Shown here: piece by piece, positions 38,349 to 47,207 of the stretch | Layout: each line of letters starts with the position of its first letter | Position numbering within the stretch: position 1 is the stretch's first letter | Source: CAVRRZ01 sp963723745 | Lineage (GTDB): Bacteria; Actinomycetota; Actinomycetes; Mycobacteriales; Geodermatophilaceae | Assembly (NCBI GenBank): GCA_963723745.1 | Contig: CAVRRZ010000005.1 | Span: forward strand, 124,001-188,000 | Reading direction: 5' to 3' | DNA length: 64,000 nt | Notes under the pieces: generated by a model | What the model was told of the DNA's origin: nothing | Seen by the model: the letters and a program-made list of their open reading frames with translations, nothing else | Database searches by the model: none | Made by a program: the position numbers and the translations under genes

Positions 38349-40137
38349 TTGAAGCGTCGCAGGATCCGGCTGTTGGCGGCCGGTCTACTCGGTGTGCTGC
38401 TCATGTCCGCCGGCGGCGCGCTCAGCGCCACCGCGGCGGCCACGCCCGGGGGCGTGCCCGTGGCAGGCGTGCAGGGGACGGTCGAGGCCTGGGGCTTCAA
38501 CGACGTGCGACTGGACGTTCCTCCTGGGCTGGACGACGTCACCGCGATCGCCGCCGGCTACACCCACACCCTCGCGCTGCGGGCTGACGGCACCGTCGTT
38601 GCCTGGGGCCCGAACAACGCGCTGGAGAACAACGTGCCCCCGGGGCTGAGCGACGTCGTCGCCATCGCCGCCGGCCCGTACCAGAGCGCCGCAGTCAGGT
38701 CGGACGGCAGTGTCGTCGGGTGGGGGAACAGCACGGTGCCGGCCGGACTGACCGACGTCACCGCCCTTTCCCTCAATTCCCTGAACGGCCTGGCGCTGAA
38801 GTCCGACGGCACCGTCGTCGCCTGGAGCGACCCATTCTTCTTCCCCCCTCCCGAGGACCCGGCCGTGGTGCCCGTCGGACTCAGCGATGTCATCGACGTC
38901 TCCGCCGGCGAGGGCATCAGCCTGGCGCTGAAGTCCGACGGCACCGTCGTCGCCTGGGGCCTGAATGACCACAGCGCGGTGGACGTCCCGCCCGGGCTCA
39001 CCGACGTCGTCGCCATCTCCGCCGGTCGGGACACCAACCTGGCGCTGAAGTCCGACGGCACCGTCGTCGCCTGGGGCGACAACAGCTACGGCCAGCGGGA
39101 CGTCCCCCCCCGGGCTGACGGACGCCGTTGCCATCTCCGCGGGCTACCACCACATGCTCGCGCTGAGATCCGACGGCACCGTCGTCGCCTGGGGCGAGAA
39201 CAACTACGGTCAGGCAACGGTCCCTCCGGGACTCGCCGACGTCGCCGCCATCTCAGCAGGCGGCTTTCACAACGTCGTAATGCGCGACGAGCGGGTGCCA
39301 CCCTCGCTGACCGCGGCCACTCCCCCGTCGAGCGGCACGGTCGGCGTGGCCTACCCCGGCTACACCTTCACCGCCACCGGCGACCCCGCACCCACTTTCG
39401 CCGTCAGCTCCGGCGCATTGCCGCCCGGGCTGACCCTCTCCTCCGGCGGCAGCCTGACCGGGACCCCCACCGCCGCAGGGAGCTGGACCTTCAGAGTCAG
39501 CGCCACGAACGGGAAAGCTCCCGCCGCGGTCACTCCCCCCATCGACCTCACCATCGCCCCAGCCCCCACCCCGCCGGTGACCACCCCGCCGGTGACCACC
39601 CCGCCGGTGACCACCCCGCCGGTGAGTGGCCCGCCGACCGGCCCGCCGACCAGCACGAGCTTCACCCCGCCGGCGACCCCGCCGGCCGGCGACGGCGTGC
39701 TGAAGGTCGCCAGCGCCACCGGCTCACTCATCTCCACCGCTCGCCCGGGCGCCCAGCTCACCCTCACGGGCACCGGCTTCGCCCCCGGCAGCGCGGTCAC
39801 CTTCGTCGTCTACTCCACTCCCCAAGTCCTGGGCACCGGCACCGCCGACCCCTCCGGGGCCGCCGTCCTCGCGGTGACTCTCCCGACCGACCTCGAGCCC
39901 GGCCGGCACACCCTGGTCGCCTACGGGACGGCCGCCGGGGGCGGACCGCGAGCCCTCACCGCCGGTTTCACGCTCACCCACGCCTCCGCGACCCCAGCCA
40001 CGCTGGCCAGCACCGGCACGGACATCGCCGTGCCCCTGTGGACCGGTCTCACCTTCCTGACCGTCGGCGGCCTCGCCCTGATCGGCGCACGGGGACGCGG
40101 TCGCCGATCCGGGCAGGCGCCCCGCCCCGGTTCCTGA
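38349..40137 (+). pseudogene. RCC1-repeat surface protein with LAXTG sortase signal, frameshifted at a C8 run
   Basis: TTG start with GGAGG five nt upstream. Signal peptide (about 1-33), then at least seven RCC1-type repeats of the form SDGTVVAWG-N-VPPGL-DV-AIAAG. Next is an Ig-like putative domain (YTFTATGDPAPTFAVSSGALPPGLTLS), a PPVTT stalk, another beta domain, LASTG (40003-40017), a membrane helix and an Arg-rich end. LAXTG is the class-E sortase signal. The frame breaks at a run of eight C (39104-39111): seven would keep DVPPGLTDAVAISAG in phase and give 595 residues. The second half is open from about 39112 to 40137. This could be a sequencing error, phase variation or a true pseudogene. 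Confidence 0.85.
39571..39627. repeat. 15-bp tandem repeat encoding PPVTT
   Basis: CCGCCGGTGACCACC occurs three times exactly (39571-39615), followed by a partly diverged fourth copy. It forms the Pro/Thr stalk of the surface protein. Confidence 0.9.
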
Positions 40138-40395
40138 GCCGTCCGCGCTGCTCCTGCCGGTCGACGGTGGTGCCCCGCTCCCCGTGCCGCGTGTCCGCCC
40201 CGGCTCGGACTCGCGACAGTCCTATCGACTGCCAGAAGTTGAGAGCGCGAACCGCGTCACCCGAGGAGTCTTCCGGTTAGCCAGATGCCTGGGTCACCGG
40301 GTCGGGCGGCGATGCGTACCGACGCACAGGTCCGGGCGGAGAACGCCCCGCGGACGCCGACGTGTCCTTCGTGGTCCGACGGGTAGCGCGGGTCC

Positions 40396-41352
40396 ATGTC
40401 CTCCATGCCCCCGCCCATGCCCGACCGCGACCTGCGGAGCAGCGACCTCGAGGAACTGCTCGCGGAGATCGCCGACCGCTCGCGCCACCTCGCCGAGCAG
40501 GGCGAGGTCGAGGAGCAGCCCGAGGAGCTGCCCTCGGCCGAGTCCACGCGCTTCGCCCTCGCCCTCGTGGACCTGGACGGGAACGAGTACGTCACCGGCG
40601 ACGCCGACGTCGGCTTCGCGGTCCAGAGCGTGGTCAAAGTCCTCGCGCTCACGGCCGCCCTCCAGACCGTGGGTGAGGACCTGTTCAGCCGGGTGGGCCG
40701 TGAGCCGTCCGGCGACCCGTTCAACTCGCTGGTGCAGCTGGAGCACGAGAGGGGCGTACCACGGAACCCGTTCATCAACGCCGGGGCGCTGGTCGTCTGC
40801 GACGTGCTGCTCGACGCCGCCGACGACCCGTACGGCGCCGTCACCGGGCTCCTCGAGAGCCTGACCGGCGAAGAGGCCACGGAGAACCGCACCGCGCTGG
40901 ACGCCGAGCGGGAGAGCAGCGCGCTCAACCGGGCCATCGCGCACCTCATGCAGTCCTTCGGGAACCTGCACCACCCGGTCGACGAGGTCGTCGAGCTCTA
41001 CCTCCGCCTGTGCTCCCTCACGGTGACGACACGCGTGCTGGCCCGCGCCGCTCGCTACCTCGCCAACGACGGTGTCGAGCCGCGGACCGGCTCGCGCGTG
41101 CTCTCGGAGCCCCTCGCCCGACGGGTCAACGCGCTGATGCTGACCTGCGGCACGTACGACGCGGCCGGGCAGTTCGCCTACGACCTGGGGTTCCCGTGCA
41201 AGAGCGGGGTGGCCGGAGCGGTCACGGGCGACGTGCCGGGACGCTTCGGCGTCTGCGCGTGGTCACCTCCGCTGGACGAGAAGGGCAACTCGCGGGCCGG
41301 CCGTGCCGCCCTCCACCTGCTGTCCGAACGGCTCCACCTGTCACTGCTGTGA
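40396..41352 (+). CDS. glsA: Glutaminase (serine-dependent, GlsA family)
   Basis: 318 residues. Beta-lactamase-like SxxK site in FAVQSVVKVLAL (about 75), NPFINAGALVV (about 127), ENRTALDAERESSALNRAIAH (about 165) and the late motif PCKSGVAGAV plus GNSRAG (about 300). Converts glutamine to glutamate and ammonia. The first ~20 residues are Pro/acidic; ATG at 40396 is the best start. The 258 bp before it contain no supported gene. Confidence 0.92.
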   Translation: MSSMPPPMPDRDLRSSDLEELLAEIADRSRHLAEQGEVEEQPEELPSAESTRFALALVDLDGNEYVTGDADVGFAVQSVVKVLALTAALQTVGEDLFSRVGREPSGDPFNSLVQLEHERGVPRNPFINAGALVVCDVLLDAADDPYGAVTGLLESLTGEEATENRTALDAERESSALNRAIAHLMQSFGNLHHPVDEVVELYLRLCSLTVTTRVLARAARYLANDGVEPRTGSRVLSEPLARRVNALMLTCGTYDAAGQFAYDLGFPCKSGVAGAVTGDVPGRFGVCAWSPPLDEKGNSRAGRAALHLLSERLHLSLL

Positions 41353-41413
41353 CCTCAACCGAGCGCCCAGGTGCAGCGGGCGCCGGCACGGAGCACCGTG
41401 CAGGATCGAGGGC

Positions 41414-42115
41414 ATGACGGTCGTCCTCGCGCTCAAGTGCGCCGACGGGGTGGTGCTCGCCTCCGACTCGCAGGTCACCGATCCCGCCCGAGGCCTGAGC
41501 TACCCCGCCCAGAAGCTGCACCCCTTCGGTGAGACGGCGGCGTGGGGTGGCAGTGGGGCCCGGGCCGTGCTGCTCGAGCTCGAAGGCGAGTTCGAGCGGG
41601 GAGCCGCCGCGGTGCTGGGCGCCGACAACGTGGGCCGCGAGCTGCAGGAGCGCGTCGTCCCCCTGCTCCGCCACCACTACGACAGGTTCATCGAGCACGT
41701 GCCGGCGCAGGAGCAATCGGGTGCCACCCCGGCCACGTTCGTGATGGTCGCGGGCTACGCGCGGGGCGAGCCGTTCATCGTCGACATCGACCCGCACGGG
41801 CTCGTCGGGCGCTACGAGGACCTGGGCTTCCACGCCATCGGCAGCGGCTCGGCCATGGCCCAGCAGGCGGGCGCGTTGCTCGCCCACTTCAGCATGGCCG
41901 AGCGCGACGTGGACCACGGCGTGCTGGCCGCGGTGCGGGTTCTGGACGCCCTGCGGCTCACCGCGCCCAGCGTCGGTGGGCCGGTCGACGTCTACCGGAT
42001 GACGCCCGAGGGAGCCCACGCTCTGTCCGAGAAGGAGCTGGATCAGGTTCGCAAGCGGGTACGGCGCTGGGCGGAACTCGAGAACGAAGCCCTGGACCAA
42101 CTGCCTCGGTCGTGA
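41414..42115 (+). CDS. Proteasome-like Ntn-hydrolase (orphan 20S-type subunit)
   Basis: 233 residues with the 20S beta-subunit start MTVVLALKCADGVVLASDSQVT: removal of Met would expose Thr1, with Asp17-like in ASDSQ and Lys33-like in YPAQKLHPFG. Central TPATFVMVAGYARGEPFIVDID and GFHAIGSGSAMA follow the proteasome/HslV fold. It is distinct from PrcA/PrcB, which normally neighbour the Pup genes, and needs no propeptide. A self-compartmentalised protease or an N-terminal-nucleophile amidase is likely; substrate unknown. The long acidic/basic C-terminal helix is unusual for a beta subunit. Confidence 0.82.
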   Translation: MTVVLALKCADGVVLASDSQVTDPARGLSYPAQKLHPFGETAAWGGSGARAVLLELEGEFERGAAAVLGADNVGRELQERVVPLLRHHYDRFIEHVPAQEQSGATPATFVMVAGYARGEPFIVDIDPHGLVGRYEDLGFHAIGSGSAMAQQAGALLAHFSMAERDVDHGVLAAVRVLDALRLTAPSVGGPVDVYRMTPEGAHALSEKELDQVRKRVRRWAELENEALDQLPRS

Positions 42116-42250
42116 GATCGGTCCCGTCTGCCACCGACGGATGCGCTGCGTGGTCGGGACGCACATGACGACGACGGCAGGCGGGCGAGACCCGATGATC
42201 GTCCAGAGCCGCTGTCGTCAGGCGCGAATCTCGTGCGTCCGTAGCGTGCG

Positions 42251-42263
42251 CCCCCTCGGACAC
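42251..42263 (+). other. 13-nt copy of the tRNA-Leu 3' end, possible old attachment scar
   Basis: CCCCCTCGGACAC is identical to the last bases of tRNA-Leu and of the att cores, but no T-arm or anticodon arm precedes it. It is followed seven bp later by a strong terminator. Confidence 0.4.
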
Positions 42264-42269
42264 AGAAGC

Positions 42270-42297
42270 GAAGGCCCCGCCGATCGGCGGGGCCTTC
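42270..42297. terminator. Strong intrinsic terminator
   Basis: A perfect 28-bp palindrome centred on GATC, with outer arms GAAGGCCCC/GGGGCCTTC. Followed by TCGCTGT. It lies after the Ntn-hydrolase gene and before the catabolic operon. Confidence 0.85.
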
Positions 42298-42397
42298 TCG
42301 CTGTCCAGAGACCTCACGCGGTGATTGCCGACCGTCTTTCCACGGGAACGGGGTCGAAGCCCGCGAACTGCGCGCCACGCCAGCGACGCCAGCTCTC

Positions 42398-42427
42398 TTG
42401 ACGGGATGTGAGGCGCCTCACTAGCCT
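42398..42427 (+). promoter_or_regulatory. Promoter of the molybdenum-hydroxylase operon
   Basis: TTGACG (42398-42403), 18-bp spacer, TAGCCT (42422-42427). First gene begins at 42512 with AGGAG six nt before the ATG. Confidence 0.7.
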
Positions 42428-42448
42428 CATTCTGTACTCGACTACAGA
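42408..42448. promoter_or_regulatory. Two dyad operator candidates
   Basis: GTGAGGCGCCTCAC, a perfect palindrome at 42408-42421, fills the -35/-10 spacer. TCTGTA-N6-TACAGA at 42431-42448 covers the likely transcription start. IclR proteins bind short palindromes in such places; the IclR gene at the end of the operon is the obvious candidate regulator. Confidence 0.6.
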
Positions 42449-42511
42449 TGATGAAAGTTGCTGTGGTCGCACACCGTTCGCGAGAACACTCCATCCACTC
42501 AGGAGCCGGCC

Positions 42512-43369
42512 ATGAGACCCGCTGCACTGAAGTACGCGCGCGCAGCCAGCCTGTCCGATGTGACGGCGATGCTGACCGGCGACGCCATCCCGATCGCGGG
42601 GGGGCAGGGCGTCATGCGCGACATCAGAGCCCGCAGGCTCCGCGTCGGCACCCTGGTCGACATCTCACGCATCCCGGACCTCGACTACATCCGCCGCACC
42701 GAGGACGGGCTGGAGATCGGCGCCGTCACGACGCTGGCCACGGTCGCCGCCGACCCCACGGTCCAGGCCGACCTCGACGCCCTCGCGACGGCGGCAAGCC
42801 GGGTCGCCGACGTCCAGATCCGCCACCGCGGGACGGTCGGAGGCAACATCTGCGGCTCCTGGGTGCCCTCCTGGTGGGGCAACGACATCGGCACCGTGCT
42901 CGCCGCGGCCGGCGGTGAGATCACGGTGCTCGGGCCGGGGGGCACGCGGACGCTGCCCGGAGCGGAGTACGTCGCCTCGGAGCGCAACCCGCTCTCGCCC
43001 GGCGAGTTCATCACCGCCCTGCGCTTCCCGAGGTGGGACGGCTCGGCGTACGTCCGCCTCTCCCGGCAGTGGGCCGACGCCGGAATCGGCAGCGCCACCG
43101 CCTGCGTCCGCCGCACCGGCGCCGGCGTGACGGTCGGCCTCGCGGTCGGCCGCGTGCACCACCGCAGCGTCCGCCTCGACGAGGTCGCCCGGGCCATCGA
43201 GTCCGACGGGCTCGACGCGCCCTCGGTCCGCACCGCGATCGCCGACGCCGCCCGCGGCTTCACCGTTCCCAGCACCACCCACGCCGACGCCGACTACCGG
43301 CGCGCCGTCCTACCGGTGCTCGTGCACCGGGCCGTCTCCGCCGCGCTCCACAATGGAGGGATCCGATGA
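42512..43369 (+). CDS. FAD-binding subunit of a molybdenum hydroxylase (CoxM/XdhB type)
   Basis: 285 residues. First FAD loop DAIPIAGGQGVMRDI (about 28-42) and second loop RHRGTVGGNICGSWVPSWW (about 108-126), then the CO-dehydrogenase flavoprotein C-terminal domain (about 175-280). It passes electrons from the Fe-S clusters of the partner to an acceptor. ATG at 42512 is chosen for its AGGAG; the stop overlaps the next start (ATGA). First gene of the catabolic operon. Confidence 0.9.
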   Translation: MRPAALKYARAASLSDVTAMLTGDAIPIAGGQGVMRDIRARRLRVGTLVDISRIPDLDYIRRTEDGLEIGAVTTLATVAADPTVQADLDALATAASRVADVQIRHRGTVGGNICGSWVPSWWGNDIGTVLAAAGGEITVLGPGGTRTLPGAEYVASERNPLSPGEFITALRFPRWDGSAYVRLSRQWADAGIGSATACVRRTGAGVTVGLAVGRVHHRSVRLDEVARAIESDGLDAPSVRTAIADAARGFTVPSTTHADADYRRAVLPVLVHRAVSAALHNGGIR

Positions 43370-46308
43370 CCAGCCTCGCCGACCGGAACGACACCGCGCC
43401 GGAGACCTTCGCGCCCGAGGAGGAGACCCAGACCGTCGACATCACGGTCAACGGCCGCTCCCGCCGGGACGTGGTGCCGAGCCGCGAACTGCTGGTCGAC
43501 TACCTGCGCAGCGACCGCGGCCTCACCGGCACTCACGTCGGCTGCGACGAGGGCGTCTGCGGGGCGTGCACCGTGCACGTCGACGGCAAGCCGATGAAGT
43601 CCTGCATGATGCTGTGCGCGCAGGCCGACGGCTGCGAGGTGAAGACCGTCGAGAGCCTCGGCACCCCCGACGCCCTCTCGCCGCTGCAGGCCAACTTCAA
43701 GAAGTTCCACGGCCTGCAGTGCGGCTACTGCACCCCCGGCATGCTGATGTCCGCCCAGGCGCTGCTCGACCGGAACCCGAACCCCACCGAGGACGACGTC
43801 CGCAAGGCGATCGCCGGCAACCTGTGCCGCTGCACCGGCTACCAGAACATCGTCGACGCGATTCTCGCGACCGCTGCCCAGGCGCGGGGCGAGACCTACA
43901 CCGCGCCGCTCGGGGCCGGCGCGCACCCCGAGGAGGGCGAGGGCTGGATCGGCCGCTCGGTCGAGCGGGCGCAGGACGACCGGCTGCTCACCGGGCACGG
44001 CCGCTACACGGCCGACCAGCTGCCGGCCGGCACCCTGCACGCGGCGGTACTGCGCAGCCCGCACGCGCACGCCCGCATCGTGCGGATCGACGCCTCGCGG
44101 GCGCTGGCGCTCGACGGGGTCGAGTACGTGCTGACCGGGCAGGAGGCCAAGGAGACGTGGAACCCGTTCCCGCCGACGATCAACCTCGGCTACGTCCTGA
44201 ACACCTCCTACGCCCTCGCGGTGGACAAGGCCGTGTACCAGGGCGAGCCGATCGCCGCCGTCGCCGCGCGTGATCCGTACCTGGCCGAGGACGCCCTCGC
44301 CCTCATCGACGTCGAGTACGAGGTGCTGACGCCGATCACGAGCATCGCCCAGGCGCTCGAGGGCACCGTGAAGGTCTACGACGATTGGGACGACAACGTC
44401 GGCATGGACGTGTCGTTCACCGAGGGCGACGTCGACGGCGCATTCGAGCGGGCCGCGCACGTCGTCCGGCACTCCTTCCACCACCACCGGTACACCGCTG
44501 CGCCCATGGAAGCCCGCGTCACGCTCGCCTCCTTCGACGTCGGCACCGGCGACCTGCGCATCGACATGTCGACCCAGAGCGCGCACCAGTGCCGGACGCT
44601 GTTCGCGCAGATGCTGGGCATGCCCGAGGGGCGGATCCAGGTCGTCGCCAAGGACGTCGGCGGCGGGTTCGGCATCAAACTGCAGATCTACGACGACGTC
44701 CTGCCGGTCATGCTCGCCCTCAAGTGCGGCCGGCCGGTCCTGTGGGTGGAGACCAGGGCGGAGAACCTCCTTTCCGGCATCCACGCCCGCGACTACGACG
44801 CCGACCTCGAGGCCGCGTTCGACGCCGACGGCCGGATCCTGGCCCTCAAGGCGGACTGGCTCGGCGACGCCGGCTGCGACGGCACCAACCGGGCGCACGG
44901 CATCGGGCAGCACCACGTCGCGCTCTTCTACGGCAGCGGCAACTACAAGGTGCCGGCGTACCGGGCCCGGGCCCGCGGCGTGGTGACCAACAAGGCGCCG
45001 TACGGCCCGTACCGCGGCTACGGCAAGGACGTGGCCAACCAGAGCATCGAACGGCTGATACAGGTCGCCGCTCGCCAGATCGGCATGGACCCCAACGAGC
45101 TGCGACGGCGCAACTTCATCCAGCCCGACGAGTTCCCCTACGAGATCCTCACCGGGCCGATCTACGACTCCGGCAACTACCCCGAGCTCGTGCGCATGGC
45201 CGAAGAGGCCATGGGGCAGGCCACCTTCCGGCAGCGCCAGCAGGCCGCCCTGGCCGAGGGCAAGTACATCGGTCTGGGTTACGCGATGATGCTCGAGCCC
45301 GCCGGAGGGTCGGTCCCGAACTCGGTGTTCAACGGCAACGAGACCGCGACGCTGCGGATGATGCCAGAAGGCGACTTCGTGCTGCTCACGGGCATGCAGG
45401 ACATCGGCCAGGGCATCACCACCGCCTACGCCCAGATCGTCGCCCAGGAGATGCACGTCGACCCCGAGCAGGTCAAGGTCATCTGCGGCGACACGGACAA
45501 GGTGCCCTACGGACTGGGCGCCTGGTCCAGCCGAGGTGCCGCCTTCGGCATGTCCTCGGCCGCCGAGGCCTCGCGGGCGCTGCACCAGAAGCTGCGCAAG
45601 ATCGCGGCGCAGATGCTCGAGCTCGACGACCCGTTCCAGCTCGAACCGCGCCAGGGCGGCTTCGACGGCCCCGGCGGCAAGTCCATCGACTACCGCGCGA
45701 TCGGCAACGGCGTGCACCTGTGGCCCGGCCCCATCGCGACGGTGCCGAAGGGGGTCATGGCCAACCTCGAGGAGACCTACACCTGGCAGTCGAAGATGGT
45801 CCGCTGGATCCCCCGGGAGAACGGCTCCCTGTCGATCTACACCAACCACAGCAGCGGCTGCTACGCCGTCGAGGTGGAGGTCGACATCGAGACCGGCCAG
45901 ATCAAGCTCAGCCGGATCTACGTCGCGCACGACTGCGGCAAGGTGGTCAACCCGATGATCGTCAACGGCCAGGTGCACGGCGGCGTCGTGCAGGGCATCG
46001 GCGGCATCCTCGAGGAGGAGCTCCGCTACGACGACCGCGGGAACCTGCTCAACACGGGGCTGTTCACCTACACCATCCCCGAGGCGGTCGACCTGCCGCG
46101 CATCGAGGTGGGGCACCTGGAGTCACCGTCGCCGTTCACCACGCTCGGCACCAAGGGCATGGGCGAGGGCGGGCCGGTCGGCGTGCCGGCCGCGGTCATG
46201 AACGCGGTGGAGGACGCCCTGGCTCCGCTCGGCGTCGAGCTGACCGAGACGCCGCTGTCGCCTGACCGGATGCTGAAGATGATCGCGTCGGCAAAGCAGG
46301 AGGTGTAA
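43366..46308 (+). CDS. Fused [2Fe-2S] and molybdopterin subunits of a xanthine-oxidase-family hydroxylase
   Basis: 980 residues. Residues ~20-175 form the small subunit: plant-type cluster cysteines in GCDEGVCGACTVHVDG (about 59-74) and the second cluster in CGYCTPGM and CRCTGY (about 118-160). After a linker, residues ~190-980 are the Mo-cofactor subunit with GGGFGIKLQIYDD, VVTNKAPYGPYRGYGKD, and the catalytic Glu in KGMGEGGPVG (about 931). The CO dehydrogenase active-site loop (AYRCSFR) is absent, so a carbon-hydroxylating dehydrogenase is more likely. Separate CoxS and CoxL genes are usual; the missing FAD domain in between is encoded by the preceding gene. Substrate unknown. Confidence 0.9.
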   Translation: MTSLADRNDTAPETFAPEEETQTVDITVNGRSRRDVVPSRELLVDYLRSDRGLTGTHVGCDEGVCGACTVHVDGKPMKSCMMLCAQADGCEVKTVESLGTPDALSPLQANFKKFHGLQCGYCTPGMLMSAQALLDRNPNPTEDDVRKAIAGNLCRCTGYQNIVDAILATAAQARGETYTAPLGAGAHPEEGEGWIGRSVERAQDDRLLTGHGRYTADQLPAGTLHAAVLRSPHAHARIVRIDASRALALDGVEYVLTGQEAKETWNPFPPTINLGYVLNTSYALAVDKAVYQGEPIAAVAARDPYLAEDALALIDVEYEVLTPITSIAQALEGTVKVYDDWDDNVGMDVSFTEGDVDGAFERAAHVVRHSFHHHRYTAAPMEARVTLASFDVGTGDLRIDMSTQSAHQCRTLFAQMLGMPEGRIQVVAKDVGGGFGIKLQIYDDVLPVMLALKCGRPVLWVETRAENLLSGIHARDYDADLEAAFDADGRILALKADWLGDAGCDGTNRAHGIGQHHVALFYGSGNYKVPAYRARARGVVTNKAPYGPYRGYGKDVANQSIERLIQVAARQIGMDPNELRRRNFIQPDEFPYEILTGPIYDSGNYPELVRMAEEAMGQATFRQRQQAALAEGKYIGLGYAMMLEPAGGSVPNSVFNGNETATLRMMPEGDFVLLTGMQDIGQGITTAYAQIVAQEMHVDPEQVKVICGDTDKVPYGLGAWSSRGAAFGMSSAAEASRALHQKLRKIAAQMLELDDPFQLEPRQGGFDGPGGKSIDYRAIGNGVHLWPGPIATVPKGVMANLEETYTWQSKMVRWIPRENGSLSIYTNHSSGCYAVEVEVDIETGQIKLSRIYVAHDCGKVVNPMIVNGQVHGGVVQGIGGILEEELRYDDRGNLLNTGLFTYTIPEAVDLPRIEVGHLESPSPFTTLGTKGMGEGGPVGVPAAVMNAVEDALAPLGVELTETPLSPDRMLKMIASAKQEV

Positions 46309-46314
46309 GCCCGC

Positions 46315-47097
46315 TTGTACAAGGTCCACCCGCTCGTCGTCGGGCAAGCGCATGTCGGCGCCGTCCTGGACGTCTTCTGGAGTCTCACCCGCCAGCAGGG
46401 ACTCGTCGAGGTGCCCATCCTGGCCTTCCTCGTCGAAGGCGGCCCGGAGCCGATCCTCGTCGACACCGGCATGCGCGAGCCCGAGCGAGCGAGCGGGGTG
46501 CACAAGCTGGGGCCGCACAGCAAGTCGCGCGAGCAGAGCCTGCAGGCCCAGCTGGCGCTGCACGGCCTCGAGCCGGGCGACATCCGGACCACCCTCATCA
46601 CGCACCTGCACTACGACCACGCCGGCGGGATGGAGCTGCTGCCCAACTCCCGGTTCGTGGTGCAGCGCAGCGAGATCATGGCCGCGGCCGCGCCGATGGG
46701 GCCCGCGGAGCTGGAGATCGGCAGCAAGGACATGTTCTTCGACCGCAAGGACATCGCCGCCGTCGTCGACTCGTTGTGGGACCGCGTCGACATGCTGGAG
46801 GGGAACAAGCAGGTCCTCCCCGGCATCGAGGCCGTGCTGTATCCGAACAGCCACACCCCGGGCAGCCAGTGCTTCTACGTGGAGACCGAGGGCGGCACGG
46901 TCGCGCTCGTCGGCGACATGGTCCGCAAGGTCGACCTCAACGTCGGCAAGGCGATCCCGCCGGGACTGTTCTACGACCTCGAGTCGATGATGCGCGCCCT
47001 CGCCGACATCAAGGAACGGGCGGACCTGATCTACCCCGCCCACGACCCGCACATCGCCCGGCTCGGCACCGGCTACACCGGTCCGCTCGACAGCTGA
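46315..47097 (+). CDS. Metallo-beta-lactamase-fold hydrolase (lactonase-like)
   Basis: 260 residues. Zinc motif THLHYDHAGG (about 99-108), downstream His in NSHTPGSQ (about 179), Asp in LVGDMV (about 200) and a final His in YPAHDPH (about 241). The order and length match N-acyl-homoserine-lactonase relatives (AiiA/AttM). In this operon it could open a lactone intermediate formed after ring hydroxylation (inference). TTG at 46315, ten nt after AGGAGGTG; six bp from the upstream stop. Confidence 0.86.
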   Translation: MYKVHPLVVGQAHVGAVLDVFWSLTRQQGLVEVPILAFLVEGGPEPILVDTGMREPERASGVHKLGPHSKSREQSLQAQLALHGLEPGDIRTTLITHLHYDHAGGMELLPNSRFVVQRSEIMAAAAPMGPAELEIGSKDMFFDRKDIAAVVDSLWDRVDMLEGNKQVLPGIEAVLYPNSHTPGSQCFYVETEGGTVALVGDMVRKVDLNVGKAIPPGLFYDLESMMRALADIKERADLIYPAHDPHIARLGTGYTGPLDS

Positions 47098-47207
47098 GCT
47101 GCTCTACGGCCCCGGCACGCGACGACGCGTGCCGGGGTGCCCGATCCAGGCCGATCGATCAGCGGCTCTGAACCCCCATCGACATTCCGAAAGCTTCCGG
47201 AGGAAAC

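Noticed and set aside
42160..42263. A second tRNA-Leu gene ending at 42263
   Set aside because: Only the acceptor end matches; no T-arm, anticodon arm or D-arm can be folded upstream.
43294..46116. 940-residue open frame on the - strand
   Set aside because: Antisense shadow of the molybdenum hydroxylase, caused by high third-position GC.
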